Positions 1 through 8,715 of a stretch of 20,218 nucleotides of DNA are shown here, piece by piece; the first letter of the stretch is position 1; each line of letters begins with the position of its first letter. Below the pieces are notes generated by a model, which was given only the letters and a program-made list of their open reading frames with translations, did no database searches and was not told where the DNA came from. The DNA comes from a virus. The stretch spans positions 1 to 20,218 of the IMG/VR virus record IMGVR_UViG_3300011113_000008; one strand, 5' to 3'. A program made the translations under genes and the position numbers.

Positions 1-1
1 T

Positions 2-205
2 TTCTTGGTGACTCAAGGCTCTACTGCTTACTACAACTCTGCCGTTCAAGTGGATGGCACAACCTCTGGAGTTACAACTCGTTGGTTAGGTGGTGCGCCT
101 ACAGCGGGTAATGCTAGTGGCATTGATAGCTATCGTTATCTTTTGATAAAAACGGGTAGTGCAACCTTTACAGTCTTGGCAAGCAACACACAATTTAAGG
201 CCTAA
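2..205 (+). CDS. C-terminal end of a phage tail or structural protein (partial)
   Basis: The reading frame is open to the left edge, so the gene begins outside the window and only the last 67 codons are visible. A TTG at position 5 is inside this frame but there is no reason to treat it as the start. The visible piece is rich in Gly, Thr and Ser and contains short beta-prone stretches (TTRWLGGAP, YRYLLIKTG, ATFTVLASN), as expected for a tail or fibre C-terminus. It sits directly upstream of an endonuclease and a fibre gene, which supports a tail role. Its TAA stop overlaps the ATG of the next gene by one base (TAATG). The role is inferred from composition and context; I cannot name the family. 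Confidence 0.7.
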   Translation, partial: FLVTQGSTAYYNSAVQVDGTTSGVTTRWLGGAPTAGNASGIDSYRYLLIKTGSATFTVLASNTQFKA

Positions 206-798
206 TGAACACCGCCTACGTTTATACGCTGACAGACCCTAGAAATGGGATGCCTTTTTACGTTGGTAAGGGTGTGGGTAGACGTTGCCATTTTCATGCT
301 TGGGAAGCCAAGAACTCTGATAAACCAACATACAAGTTAAACAAGATTCGTAAGATTCAAAGTCTTGGATTAGACATTATTGTTAATAAAGTTGAAGAAA
401 ATGTAAGCCATGAGCAAGCTAAAGAACTTGAGTGTTTCTTGATAGCTGAGATGCGTGGGTTTGGCATTAACCTGACAAACGCAACTAATGGTGGTGATGG
501 TCGTGCGGGGTATGTTGTTAGTGAAGAAACTCGTAATAAGTTAGGCCGTCCCAAAAGTGAAGCAGATAAGCAACGAATTAGCGAAGCATTAAAAGGCAAC
601 AAACATTTTTATTATGGTGTTCCTTGTTCTGATGAACGAAAAGCGGCAATCATTGCAGGTACAACTGGTGTAAAGAAATCAACAACAATTAACATGAAGA
701 AGCCAAAGCGTAAAGAACAATGCCCACATTGCGGAATAATGGCAAGTGGTGGAAACTTAGCTAAGTGGCACATGAATAACTGCAAGAGCAAGGAATAA
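205..798 (+). CDS. GIY-YIG homing endonuclease with C-terminal zinc finger
   Basis: Predicted free-standing homing endonuclease that nicks or cuts DNA to spread its own gene into phages lacking it. The N-terminal 90 residues form a GIY-YIG nuclease domain: YVY at 5-7 replaces GIY, YVG at 19-21 replaces YIG, basic residues R26/R27 follow, and E76 in the helix ELECFLI is the likely metal-binding Glu. TNGGDG (94-99) is a familiar end to this domain. Residues about 105-135 (SEETRNKLGRPKSEADKQRI) look like a NUMOD3-type DNA-binding repeat. The C-terminus has C173-x2-C176-x12-H189-x3-C193, a probable zinc finger. The gene starts within the stop of the upstream tail gene and lies between two tail genes, which is typical for phage homing endonucleases. 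The target site is not visible. Confidence 0.88.
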   Translation: MNTAYVYTLTDPRNGMPFYVGKGVGRRCHFHAWEAKNSDKPTYKLNKIRKIQSLGLDIIVNKVEENVSHEQAKELECFLIAEMRGFGINLTNATNGGDGRAGYVVSEETRNKLGRPKSEADKQRISEALKGNKHFYYGVPCSDERKAAIIAGTTGVKKSTTINMKKPKRKEQCPHCGIMASGGNLAKWHMNNCKSKE

Positions 799-800
799 CA

Positions 801-2783
801 ATGCCTTTACAATCGACTAGCGGAGCAGCGAGTTATGACGCATTTGGTGGCGGGACAACTGCCAAAGTTAATTACATTGAAGACTTTTTTCAATCTTACT
901 TGCGGACAGGCACTGGCGCATCTGCAACTGTTACTACTGGCTTAGATGGTTCTACCAAAGAAACCTTGGTGTGGACAAAATCACGTTCTGCCGCTACTAA
1001 TCACAAGCTGACAGACAACGTACGTGGGGCTACTAAAGCCCTAAGTAGCAACACAACAGGTGCAGAAGCTACAGATAGCCAAGGCTTGACTGCTTTTAGT
1101 GCCACTGGCTACACGATTGGTACAAATACTGACTACAACAATAGCGGTGCAACTTATGTTGACTGGCAGTGGGTATCGCAACCAAAGTTCTTTGATGTTG
1201 TGACTTATACGGGTGATGCAGTTTCAACAGGCTATCAATCAATTCCTATTCCAGCATCTTTTGGTACAGGTGCTGATCTTGGTTGTTATATTGTTAAAAA
1301 TACATCCAATGCTGAAGACTGGTATGTATGGCATAGAGGAAATCCTGTTAGCGATGATTATGGAAGTTTAAACAGCACTGCTGCTTTTGGAAGTCCTCCC
1401 GGTGAAAGGGGATGGGGCGTTAGTGGAAATACTTTTGTTGTTGGTGGCGGTGCAAGGAACAATAATGGCAATAGAAGTGGCAACACATACGTCGCCTACT
1501 TATTCGCCCACAACGCAGGAGGCTTTGGCCTAACTGGTACAGACAATGTGATTTCGTGTGGGTCTGTTTCTGTAACTAATTCAACTCAAAGTGTAAGTGT
1601 TGGTTATGAACCGCAATGGATTTTGTGGAAAAAATCTAGTGGCATAGGTTCTTGGTGGATGTTTGACACCATGCGTGGTTTGGTTGTTGATAACGGGTCA
1701 GGAACTGGTGATAAAGCTCTTTACGCAGAATTATCAAACGCTGAAACAGGAACTTATGGCATTGACCCAACTGCCACAGGTTTTCAATTATCCGCTGGAT
1801 GGGGTGCTGGTGACTACATCTACATAGCCATTCGTAGAGGCCCAATGAAAGTGCCTACGAGTGGGACGAGTGTGTTTAACACGATGCTTGTTACTGGCAA
1901 TGGAACAAATGAAAGGCAAATTACTGGTGTAGGTTTTCCTCCTGATTTACTCATTGGAAAAAGAAGATCATCTGCCCTTTTGCCACTTTGGTTTGACAAA
2001 CTTAGGGGCAAAGAACGCTACCTTGATTCAAGTTCAACAAGCGCAGAAACTGCATTAGCCGCTGGTAATGAAGGCTTAATGTTGCAAGATGGCTTTGTCA
2101 TTGATAACAACTACGGCAGTTTGAATGTAAATGGAAGCACCTACGCTGATTGGGTAATGAGACGCGCCCCCAGTTTCTTTGATGAGGTTTGCTATACAGG
2201 GACGGGAGTAGCAGGTAGAACTGTTACGCACAACTTAACTGTTGTCCCAGAGTTGATGATTGTTAAAGGCAGAAGTAATGCAGGGCAATGGCGTGTTTAC
2301 AGTAGTGCATTAGGTGCAACTCAGGCGGCACGATTAAATTCCACAGATAGTTTTGGCTCTAATCCATACGCTTGGAACGACACAGCACCTACGGCATCTG
2401 TTTTTACTGTTGGCGATGACACGGGTGTTAATCAAAATACTTACACTTATGTCGCCTACCTATTTGCAACTTGTGCAGGTGTTTCCAAAGTAGGAAGCTA
2501 CACAGGTACAGGCGCAACACAGACCATATCTTGTGGTTTTACTGGGGGCGCGAGATTCGTCCTCATTAAGAAAACAAGCGGTACGGGTTCGTGGTACGTC
2601 TGGGATAGTTCACGGGGTATCGTGTCTGGTAATGACCCTTACCTTTTATTGAACTCTACTGCGGCTGAAGTTACCAATACAGACTACATTGATACTTACT
2701 CAGCAGGTTTTGAAATTAGTTCAACAGCCCCCTCAGAAATCAACGAAAATGGCGGTAGTTTTATCTTTTTGGCGATTGCCTAG
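801..2783 (+). CDS. Tail fibre-like protein with repeated DUF7483-type modules
   Basis: A 660-residue protein rich in Gly, Ser, Thr and aromatic residues, with the repeating beta-rich layout of phage tail fibre or adhesin proteins often labelled DUF7483. The N-terminal part has LVWTKSRSAATNHKLTDNVR and later a TYVDWQWVSQPKFFDVVTYT stretch. A module then recurs: W-x-V-W/Y near residues 173 and 496, LNST, TYVAYLFA near 230 and 550, ISCG, a hydrophobic IL-x-KK-x-SG-x-GSW strand, and a short (M/S)RG segment. The end is SFIFLAIA. AGGA about 10 bases upstream supports the ATG. Genes on both sides are homing endonucleases. A receptor-binding or distal tail role is likely from family and context; the receptor is unknown. 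Bases 801-2783 show no frameshift. Confidence 0.82.
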   Translation: MPLQSTSGAASYDAFGGGTTAKVNYIEDFFQSYLRTGTGASATVTTGLDGSTKETLVWTKSRSAATNHKLTDNVRGATKALSSNTTGAEATDSQGLTAFSATGYTIGTNTDYNNSGATYVDWQWVSQPKFFDVVTYTGDAVSTGYQSIPIPASFGTGADLGCYIVKNTSNAEDWYVWHRGNPVSDDYGSLNSTAAFGSPPGERGWGVSGNTFVVGGGARNNNGNRSGNTYVAYLFAHNAGGFGLTGTDNVISCGSVSVTNSTQSVSVGYEPQWILWKKSSGIGSWWMFDTMRGLVVDNGSGTGDKALYAELSNAETGTYGIDPTATGFQLSAGWGAGDYIYIAIRRGPMKVPTSGTSVFNTMLVTGNGTNERQITGVGFPPDLLIGKRRSSALLPLWFDKLRGKERYLDSSSTSAETALAAGNEGLMLQDGFVIDNNYGSLNVNGSTYADWVMRRAPSFFDEVCYTGTGVAGRTVTHNLTVVPELMIVKGRSNAGQWRVYSSALGATQAARLNSTDSFGSNPYAWNDTAPTASVFTVGDDTGVNQNTYTYVAYLFATCAGVSKVGSYTGTGATQTISCGFTGGARFVLIKKTSGTGSWYVWDSSRGIVSGNDPYLLLNSTAAEVTNTDYIDTYSAGFEISSTAPSEINENGGSFIFLAIA

Positions 2784-2785
2784 AC

Positions 2786-3445
2786 ATGAAAAGCGGAATT
2801 TATCACATCAAGAATACTGTGAGTAACGGCATCTATTTTGGAAGGTCTGTTGATGTTCCAGATAGATTGTCGCACCACAGACAACAATTAAGGCGTGGTG
2901 TTCATGTTAACAAGCGTTTGCAACATTCATGGAATAAACATGGTGAGCAAGTATTTGAATTCAAAATGGTTTGGGAAGAAACTCAAGATAAGCTAGAAGA
3001 ACTTGAAGGTTTTATTCTTGAGGAAGTATGGGGCAATGAGAGATTGTTTAACCATCACAAACTATCTGCTGGTGGATTCTTGCCAAACAATAAACTAGGT
3101 TGTTTTACAAGGTCAGAAGAAACTAAAAAGAAAATGAGTGTTGCCTTTAAGGGCCGTGAGTTTTCTGAACAACATAAGCAAAAGATTGCAGTAGGTAAAA
3201 CTGGTTTAAAAGCTAGTGATGAAACCAAAAAGAAAATGTCAGATAAAAGGATTGGTAAAGCAAGACCTCAATCATGGCATGACAAGATGGCTGAATATAG
3301 GGAAAACAACCCAAACCCTATGCAAGGCAAGATTAGCCCCATGAGAGGAAAGAAGTTCCCTACTATTGCTTGTGAGCATTGTGGTAAGGAAGCCTCAAAA
3401 GGAAATTACTTACGCTGGCATGGAAATAATTGTAGGAGCAAATAA
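2786..3445 (+). CDS. GIY-YIG homing endonuclease with NUMOD3 repeats and zinc finger
   Basis: Second predicted homing endonuclease, 219 residues. The nuclease domain (1-95) has GIY at 4-6, IYFG at 16-19 in place of YIG, R27, and E74 in the helix LEELEGFIL. HKLSAGGFLPN closes the domain. Residues 108-157 hold two NUMOD3-type repeats (SEETKKKMSVAFKG and SDETKKKMSDKRIG with a linking SEQHKQKIAVGKTG), which bind DNA along the minor groove in related enzymes. The C-terminus has C196-x2-C199-x12-H212-x3-C216. This finger has the same spacing as, and is clearly related in sequence to, the one in the endonuclease at 205-798, although the nuclease domains differ. The gene begins two bases after the fibre stop and its TAA overlaps the next ATG (TAATG). 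Confidence 0.9.
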   Translation: MKSGIYHIKNTVSNGIYFGRSVDVPDRLSHHRQQLRRGVHVNKRLQHSWNKHGEQVFEFKMVWEETQDKLEELEGFILEEVWGNERLFNHHKLSAGGFLPNNKLGCFTRSEETKKKMSVAFKGREFSEQHKQKIAVGKTGLKASDETKKKMSDKRIGKARPQSWHDKMAEYRENNPNPMQGKISPMRGKKFPTIACEHCGKEASKGNYLRWHGNNCRSK

Positions 3446-3939
3446 TGCAAATCAGAACACAAACAGGCGCAGTCATGTACGAAGCAGAATTTCGTGCATA
3501 CACAAAAGCCAATGGTGGCCCATCATGGGAAACAACAACAACTGAAGTCTTGGAAAGCTTGGGTGCTGATGTAGTCTTTGAAGGCGCACAAGCTACAGGT
3601 GGTACTGTTTACCAATACTCTCAAGCCTCTGGTGTTGAGCAGATTGAAGGTAAGTGGTACACAAAGTATGTGCTTGGCCCTGTCTTCATTGACCAAGTTG
3701 TAGATGGTGTAACTACTACTGCTGCTGAACAAGAAGTGGCTTACAAGGCTTCTAAGGATGCTGAACAGGCTAAGAATGTTCGTGCTTCTAGGGATGCTAA
3801 GTTAGCTGAGACAGATTGGAGATTTCGTAGCGATATGACACCATCTCAAGAGTGGAAAGATTACTGCCAAACATTGAGGGATATTCCTTCTCAAGAAGGC
3901 TTCCCTTGGACAATTACATGGCCTGTTGAGCCACAATAA
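3445..3939 (+). CDS. Phage tail assembly chaperone-like protein (Phage_tail_APC type)
   Basis: A 164-residue protein. Residues about 111-160 match the Phage_tail_APC pattern (PF16778) as I remember it: a basic helix NVRASRDAKLAETDW, then MTPSQEWKDYCQTLRDIPSQ, then GFPWTITWP. These signatures (LAxTDW, W-x-x-Y-x-x-x-LRDIP, GFPW-x-I-x-WP) are shared by tail assembly chaperones and by C-terminal ends of fibre-associated proteins. The N-terminal 100 residues are less familiar and include WYTKYVLGPVF and a helix AEQEVAYKASKDAEQAK. The start overlaps the preceding endonuclease stop by one base. The gene follows the fibre gene, so a role in fibre or tail assembly is likely. No slippery frameshift site of the lambda G/GT kind is seen. 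Confidence 0.82.
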   Translation: MQIRTQTGAVMYEAEFRAYTKANGGPSWETTTTEVLESLGADVVFEGAQATGGTVYQYSQASGVEQIEGKWYTKYVLGPVFIDQVVDGVTTTAAEQEVAYKASKDAEQAKNVRASRDAKLAETDWRFRSDMTPSQEWKDYCQTLRDIPSQEGFPWTITWPVEPQ

Positions 3940-3948
3940 GGAGCAATC

Positions 3949-6900
3949 ATGGCTATTTCTGACGCATTGCGTTATCAACTTAATACAGGTGGTTCTGCGG
4001 ATACCCTGTATGGAATCATTCGTGATTTTCTTGCTACAAACCCAGATGCTGCTACTACTCAAGCACAGATGGCTCAGTATGGAATCTCTGGTGAAGACGT
4101 AGCCAATGCTACAGGTGGTAAATCAGGTGGTTTGCTTAGTGGCAACATCTTAGCGGGTGCTAGTTGGAATAGTTCTAACACTGCTTTACAGAACCAACTT
4201 ACTGAGGCTACTGGTCAACAAACGGCTAACTATGCTGTTGCTGGCTCTACTACTTCTGACACTCTTAAACAACTAAATACATTCTTAGCAGGTGGTGGTC
4301 AGTTTGATCCTAATGCTACTGTTTACTTGCAAGCAGGTGGTGTTGACTTTATTACTGGCGTAGATAAAGGTGTTGTTAAAGATAACCTAAACCAGATCGT
4401 TAAGACTCTTGGCGATCAAGGTGTCAATGTTGTTCTTACTGGCTCGCCTTATGCTAAGTCTGTTGAAGATGTAATCACTAACAACTTTGATCCTAAAGTT
4501 GACCAGATTTATACAGATGTTGCCAAGGCTAACTCTAATGTTGCTTTAGTTGGTACTCAAGGTGAGATTCTGCAAAACAAGAAATTGTTGGTAGATGCTT
4601 TACATACCAACGCTGAAGGTACTGCAGTCTATAACCAATCAGTTATTGATGCTTTATCTCAGTTTAAGAATGAAGTTCCATCTAGCACTCCGCAAGCTAT
4701 TGCACAAGTACAACAGACAAATACTGTAGCTACAACTCCCCCAGTTATTACTCAGGCTGCTGAAAATCCTGATGTTGCTCAATCATTAGTTAGAGCAATT
4801 CCTACTCCTCGTGGTCGGGTGATTGAAGGTGACAACATTGAAGCGCAAATGGCTGGTGTTCCTCAAGTTGTTTATGAGACTAAAGTAGACCCCAACAATC
4901 CTGCCAACTGGCAAACTGTTAATCCTAAAACGGGTGAAGTAATCAACTCAGGCACTTTTGCTGGTGGTGGTGATCGTGGTTTATTAGCCGCTGCTGCTCC
5001 TGTCATTGGATTGGCTGCATCTACTGTTGGTCTGCCTTTTATTTCAGGTCTGTTAGGTGGAGCTACTGGCTTGACAGGCTCTGCTTTGGCTGGTGCTACA
5101 GGTGCAACCATTGGTGGTGGAACAACTGCAATAGCAGGTGGTACAGGTAAAGATATACTTAAAGGTGCTTTGCTTGGTGGTGCTGCTTCTTATGGTGCAT
5201 CTGCATTGGATAACTATCTTGCTACTGGTTCTACTGCTGACGTTGGATTGACAGAGCGTCAGTTTGCTATTCAAGATGCCAAGAACTTAGCAAGCCAAGG
5301 TTTATCAACTACTCAAATTGCTGATACTTTGACGGCTGGTGGGTATAACGACATAACTGTTCAAAGAGCAATATCTTCTTTAACAGGCACTGCAGCATCA
5401 ACATTGCCAATACCTGGCGCTGTAAATGTTACTGGTACTGCTGCACCTGCAATTAGTACGGGTGGTTTATTGAGTAGTGTAGTTGCTCCAACAACTACTG
5501 CAACTACTACTCCAGTAACGCAAGGTGGAACTGTAAATGTAACTGGTGCGGCACAACCACAAATGGTAGATCAAGCAACTTTAAATTTGGTTGCTAATCA
5601 ACTTGCTTCTAATTTAGGAACTAACGCTAACTTAGCAAATGTTCAAATTACAGCAGACAGACCAGCTTCTGCGCAAGAGATTACAAATGCAATTCTTGCA
5701 ACTGTACCTAATGTAACTCTTCAACAAGCACAAACTCAAGCACAAGTATTGATTACAAGTGGTCAGAACTTAACTACTAATGATTTGGTTACTGCTGTAT
5801 CTTCTGTTTCGCCAAACATTACTAATAGTGTTGCAGAGCAGATTATTACTAGTTCAAATTCAAGTTCTATCCCGTCAGTAGTTAACTCTTTGGCGGCAGT
5901 TACTGCATCAACAATTCCTGCTAGTTCGATTGCAACTCAAACAATTACTGGCAAAAGAGAACCTGGCATTACCAGTGATATTACTGCTGCAACAATCCCG
6001 TTGATTCAGCCAAGTACGCCATTAACATTGCCTGAAATACCAAAGCAAACAACAACAGCATCCAATCCTTTGCTTAACACGGCAGGGACTTTAGGCTTAT
6101 CAAGTTTGCTATCAGGATTGCCTAACTTGATCTCTGGTGGTCTTGGTACTGCGGGTAATCTTTTGCAGATGCAAACGTCAAGAGAAGCAGCTCAACGTGC
6201 GCAAGCAATGATTGATGCTGAGACAAAAGCGGCTAAAGATGCGGCTCAGTTCAGACCTATTGGCATGACCACAAGGTTTGGTACTTCTCAGTTTGGTTTT
6301 GATCCTGCCACTGGTAGATTAACAAGTGCTGGTTATGCCTTAACACCTGATGTTAAAGCCCAACAAGATCGTTTTATGGCTTTGTCCAATCAAGGTCTGA
6401 CACAAGCAGAACAAGCACAAGGACAATTTGCTCCTCTCCAGACGGGCGCACAACGTCTATTTGGTTTGGGTAATCAATACTTGGCTCAATCTCCAGAGGC
6501 AGTTGCCCAGAACTATCTGAACCAACAGATGGCTTTGCTACAACCAGGTCGTGAGTTAGAACTTGCTAATCTGCAAAATAAACTCCAACAACAAGGTCGT
6601 GGTGGTCTATCTGTGGCTCAAGGTGGAACTATGGGTGCTACTACTCCTGAACTACAGGCTCTGTACAACGCTCGTGCCCAACAAGAAGCTCAATTAGCTG
6701 CTAATGCACAACAAGCGGGTCAAAGAGATGTCATGTTTGGTGCGGGATTGTTAGGTCAAGGTGCGGGTGCTATGGGGCAGTATTATTCTGGTCAACAAGC
6801 CGCTTATGCGCCTTATACCGCTGCTTTGGGTCAGGCTCAGACCTTGGAGACATTAGGTCAACAACCTTACAACATGGGTGTTAACTTGGGTCAACTTGGC

Positions 6901-7164
6901 GCACAAGCAGGATTTAATGTTGGTCAACTAGGCTTAAAAGGTGCACAGATTAGCGCAGGTTTAGCTACAAGTGCTGATGCAACACGCAATCTCTTGGCTC
7001 AAGGTTTAACTGCCGCAGGTAATCCTAATGCGATGTTTGGTCAAGCATTGGGCGGTTTGTTTGGAGGTGGTCTTCAATCTGCGTTTAGTGGAACTGGTTT
7101 AGGTGCATCAGGTTTTGGCACTGGATTGGCTTATGGCAATCAAGACCTCGGCTTGTTCTTATAA
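3949..7164 (+). CDS. Large virion-associated protein with an N-terminal SGNH hydrolase-like domain
   Basis: A 1071-residue protein, probably carried in the virion (internal or ejected, or tail-associated). Residues 1-57 form a short helical module. Residues about 64-235 show the SGNH/GDSL blocks in order: LAGASW with the candidate nucleophile S72; NYAVAGSTTSD with G99; VYLQAGGVDF at 125-134, where GxND reads GGVD; VVLTGSPY; and VDALHTNAEG with D216 and H219. The middle is Ala/Thr/Asn-rich and carries a VNVTG-like motif at about 492, 529, 565 and 664. The C-terminal third is Gln/Gly/Ala-rich with coiled-coil potential (QTSREAAQRAQAMIDAETKA). AAGGAG seven bases upstream supports the ATG. The hydrolase call is from motif order only; the substrate is unknown, perhaps acetyl or acyl groups on host surface glycans. 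Confidence 0.75.
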   Translation: MAISDALRYQLNTGGSADTLYGIIRDFLATNPDAATTQAQMAQYGISGEDVANATGGKSGGLLSGNILAGASWNSSNTALQNQLTEATGQQTANYAVAGSTTSDTLKQLNTFLAGGGQFDPNATVYLQAGGVDFITGVDKGVVKDNLNQIVKTLGDQGVNVVLTGSPYAKSVEDVITNNFDPKVDQIYTDVAKANSNVALVGTQGEILQNKKLLVDALHTNAEGTAVYNQSVIDALSQFKNEVPSSTPQAIAQVQQTNTVATTPPVITQAAENPDVAQSLVRAIPTPRGRVIEGDNIEAQMAGVPQVVYETKVDPNNPANWQTVNPKTGEVINSGTFAGGGDRGLLAAAAPVIGLAASTVGLPFISGLLGGATGLTGSALAGATGATIGGGTTAIAGGTGKDILKGALLGGAASYGASALDNYLATGSTADVGLTERQFAIQDAKNLASQGLSTTQIADTLTAGGYNDITVQRAISSLTGTAASTLPIPGAVNVTGTAAPAISTGGLLSSVVAPTTTATTTPVTQGGTVNVTGAAQPQMVDQATLNLVANQLASNLGTNANLANVQITADRPASAQEITNAILATVPNVTLQQAQTQAQVLITSGQNLTTNDLVTAVSSVSPNITNSVAEQIITSSNSSSIPSVVNSLAAVTASTIPASSIATQTITGKREPGITSDITAATIPLIQPSTPLTLPEIPKQTTTASNPLLNTAGTLGLSSLLSGLPNLISGGLGTAGNLLQMQTSREAAQRAQAMIDAETKAAKDAAQFRPIGMTTRFGTSQFGFDPATGRLTSAGYALTPDVKAQQDRFMALSNQGLTQAEQAQGQFAPLQTGAQRLFGLGNQYLAQSPEAVAQNYLNQQMALLQPGRELELANLQNKLQQQGRGGLSVAQGGTMGATTPELQALYNARAQQEAQLAANAQQAGQRDVMFGAGLLGQGAGAMGQYYSGQQAAYAPYTAALGQAQTLETLGQQPYNMGVNLGQLGAQAGFNVGQLGLKGAQISAGLATSADATRNLLAQGLTAAGNPNAMFGQALGGLFGGGLQSAFSGTGLGASGFGTGLAYGNQDLGLFL

Positions 7165-7173
7165 GGAATCATC

Positions 7174-8703
7174 ATGGCAGAAAATATCGTAGCGGGTCTG
7201 TTTGGTTTGACTCCACAAATGTATCAAAACCAACAGTACAACCAAGACCTTAAAAGAGGCTATGAGTTGGCACAACTCTCCCCTGGTGCTGCGGCTCAAG
7301 CGGGTCTACAGGCTAGTGTTGGTCAACTAGGTCGTGGATTTGCAGGTGCTATGGGCATAGAAGACCCTCAGTTGAAGATGATTACGCAACAAGCGCAGTT
7401 ATTGCAAGGCTTGAATTTGCGTGATCCGCAATCTTTGGAAGCGGCGGCAATACAAGCTAATCAAATGGGTAATACGCCATTGGCTATAAAATTACTTGAT
7501 TTATCAGATGCAGCTCAAGTTAGAGCGCAGCAGATGCAAACACAACAACAGACTTCTTTAGCCCAACTTATTGCACAACGTGCATATCAGCCTGGCATTC
7601 CCGAAAGACCACAGATGTTGGATGTTCAGGAACGTCAGCAGATGTCAGATCAAGGCACTCCAATGCCTGAGAACATTCCTGCTGTTGCACCAAGTTATGA
7701 CATTCGCAGAGTTGCTCCTCAGTTGCAAGCACTTGGTGCGCCTGGCATTGCTCAATTAACTGCTGCATTGGCAGTACAAAAAGCAATGAGACCAGAGACA
7801 GTTTCGCTTAAAGAAGGTGAGAAACTTTACACAGTTCCGACTGAGGCTGGTCAAAGTTACAAAGAAATTGCTACTGGCGGTGAAAAACCAAGACCATTTA
7901 CAGGCGATTTAGCAAATGCTGCAAATGCTTTGTATAGAACTGATGATCCGGCTAAAATTTTTGCTCAATATGGTCAAGCAGGCATTGACGCTGTTGAGAA
8001 AAAAGCATTAACAATGACTGAAGCAAAACGACAAATTGTCAATGTAACAGCTCCAGTTTCAATCAATATGCAAAAAGGTTTTGGTGAAGATTTAACTGAA
8101 ACTTTAACCGCTAATTTAAGGGGTGGCAGAGTTGCAGGAAACACTCTTGGTACTGTACAGAGCATGAAAGCCTTGATTGAAGAAGGAACAAAGACGGGAT
8201 TTGGTGCTGATACTATGGTTCAATTAGCTAGAGTAGGACAAGCATTTGATCCAAACTTTAAAGTTTCAGGAGTTGCAGGTGCTGAAGCATTCCAAGCATT
8301 TTCCAATTCTGTGATTTTGCCAGAGGTGAAGAAACTTGGAGTTAATCCAACTGATACTGACTTGAAGTTTATTGTTCAAGGCTCACCAAGTCTTTCAAAG
8401 TCTCCGCAGGGTAACTTAATTCTGTTGGACACATTGGAGTTAAAACTTCAGCGTGAACAAGACTTGGCTAAATTTAGCAATCAATGGTTAGCCCAAAATG
8501 CTAATACTGTTAAAAACAATCCAATTATTGCTCAAACACAATTTAATGATGCGTTTAATAACTATGTTCAAACAAGTCCACTTTACAAGCCACAAGCAGA
8601 TGTACTGCGTCAACGCATAATTCAATTGCAAACAACTGGCGCTGGTAGAACACCAACTCCTGCTCGAAACACATTGCAACGTGGTAATTTCATAAATCCT
8701 TAA
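7174..8703 (+). CDS. Putative internal virion protein, 509 aa
   Basis: I do not recognise a named family. The protein begins MAENIVAGLFGLTPQMYQ and has a Gln- and Ala-rich N-terminal half with strong helical and coiled-coil character (LRDPQSLEAAAIQANQMGNT, and a run of Gln around residues 115-130). The C-terminal half is more globular (FGADTMVQLARVGQAFDPNF, QGSPSLSKSPQGNLILLDT) and has a long helix ending in FSNQWLAQN. There is no signal peptide or membrane segment. AAGGAA upstream supports the ATG, and the gap to the previous gene is nine bases. Size, composition and its place between two other large helical proteins fit the set of ejection or core proteins that some short-tailed phages carry. 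This is an inference from context. Confidence 0.65.
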   Translation: MAENIVAGLFGLTPQMYQNQQYNQDLKRGYELAQLSPGAAAQAGLQASVGQLGRGFAGAMGIEDPQLKMITQQAQLLQGLNLRDPQSLEAAAIQANQMGNTPLAIKLLDLSDAAQVRAQQMQTQQQTSLAQLIAQRAYQPGIPERPQMLDVQERQQMSDQGTPMPENIPAVAPSYDIRRVAPQLQALGAPGIAQLTAALAVQKAMRPETVSLKEGEKLYTVPTEAGQSYKEIATGGEKPRPFTGDLANAANALYRTDDPAKIFAQYGQAGIDAVEKKALTMTEAKRQIVNVTAPVSINMQKGFGEDLTETLTANLRGGRVAGNTLGTVQSMKALIEEGTKTGFGADTMVQLARVGQAFDPNFKVSGVAGAEAFQAFSNSVILPEVKKLGVNPTDTDLKFIVQGSPSLSKSPQGNLILLDTLELKLQREQDLAKFSNQWLAQNANTVKNNPIIAQTQFNDAFNNYVQTSPLYKPQADVLRQRIIQLQTTGAGRTPTPARNTLQRGNFINP

Positions 8704-8715
8704 TGGAGTAAAAAA

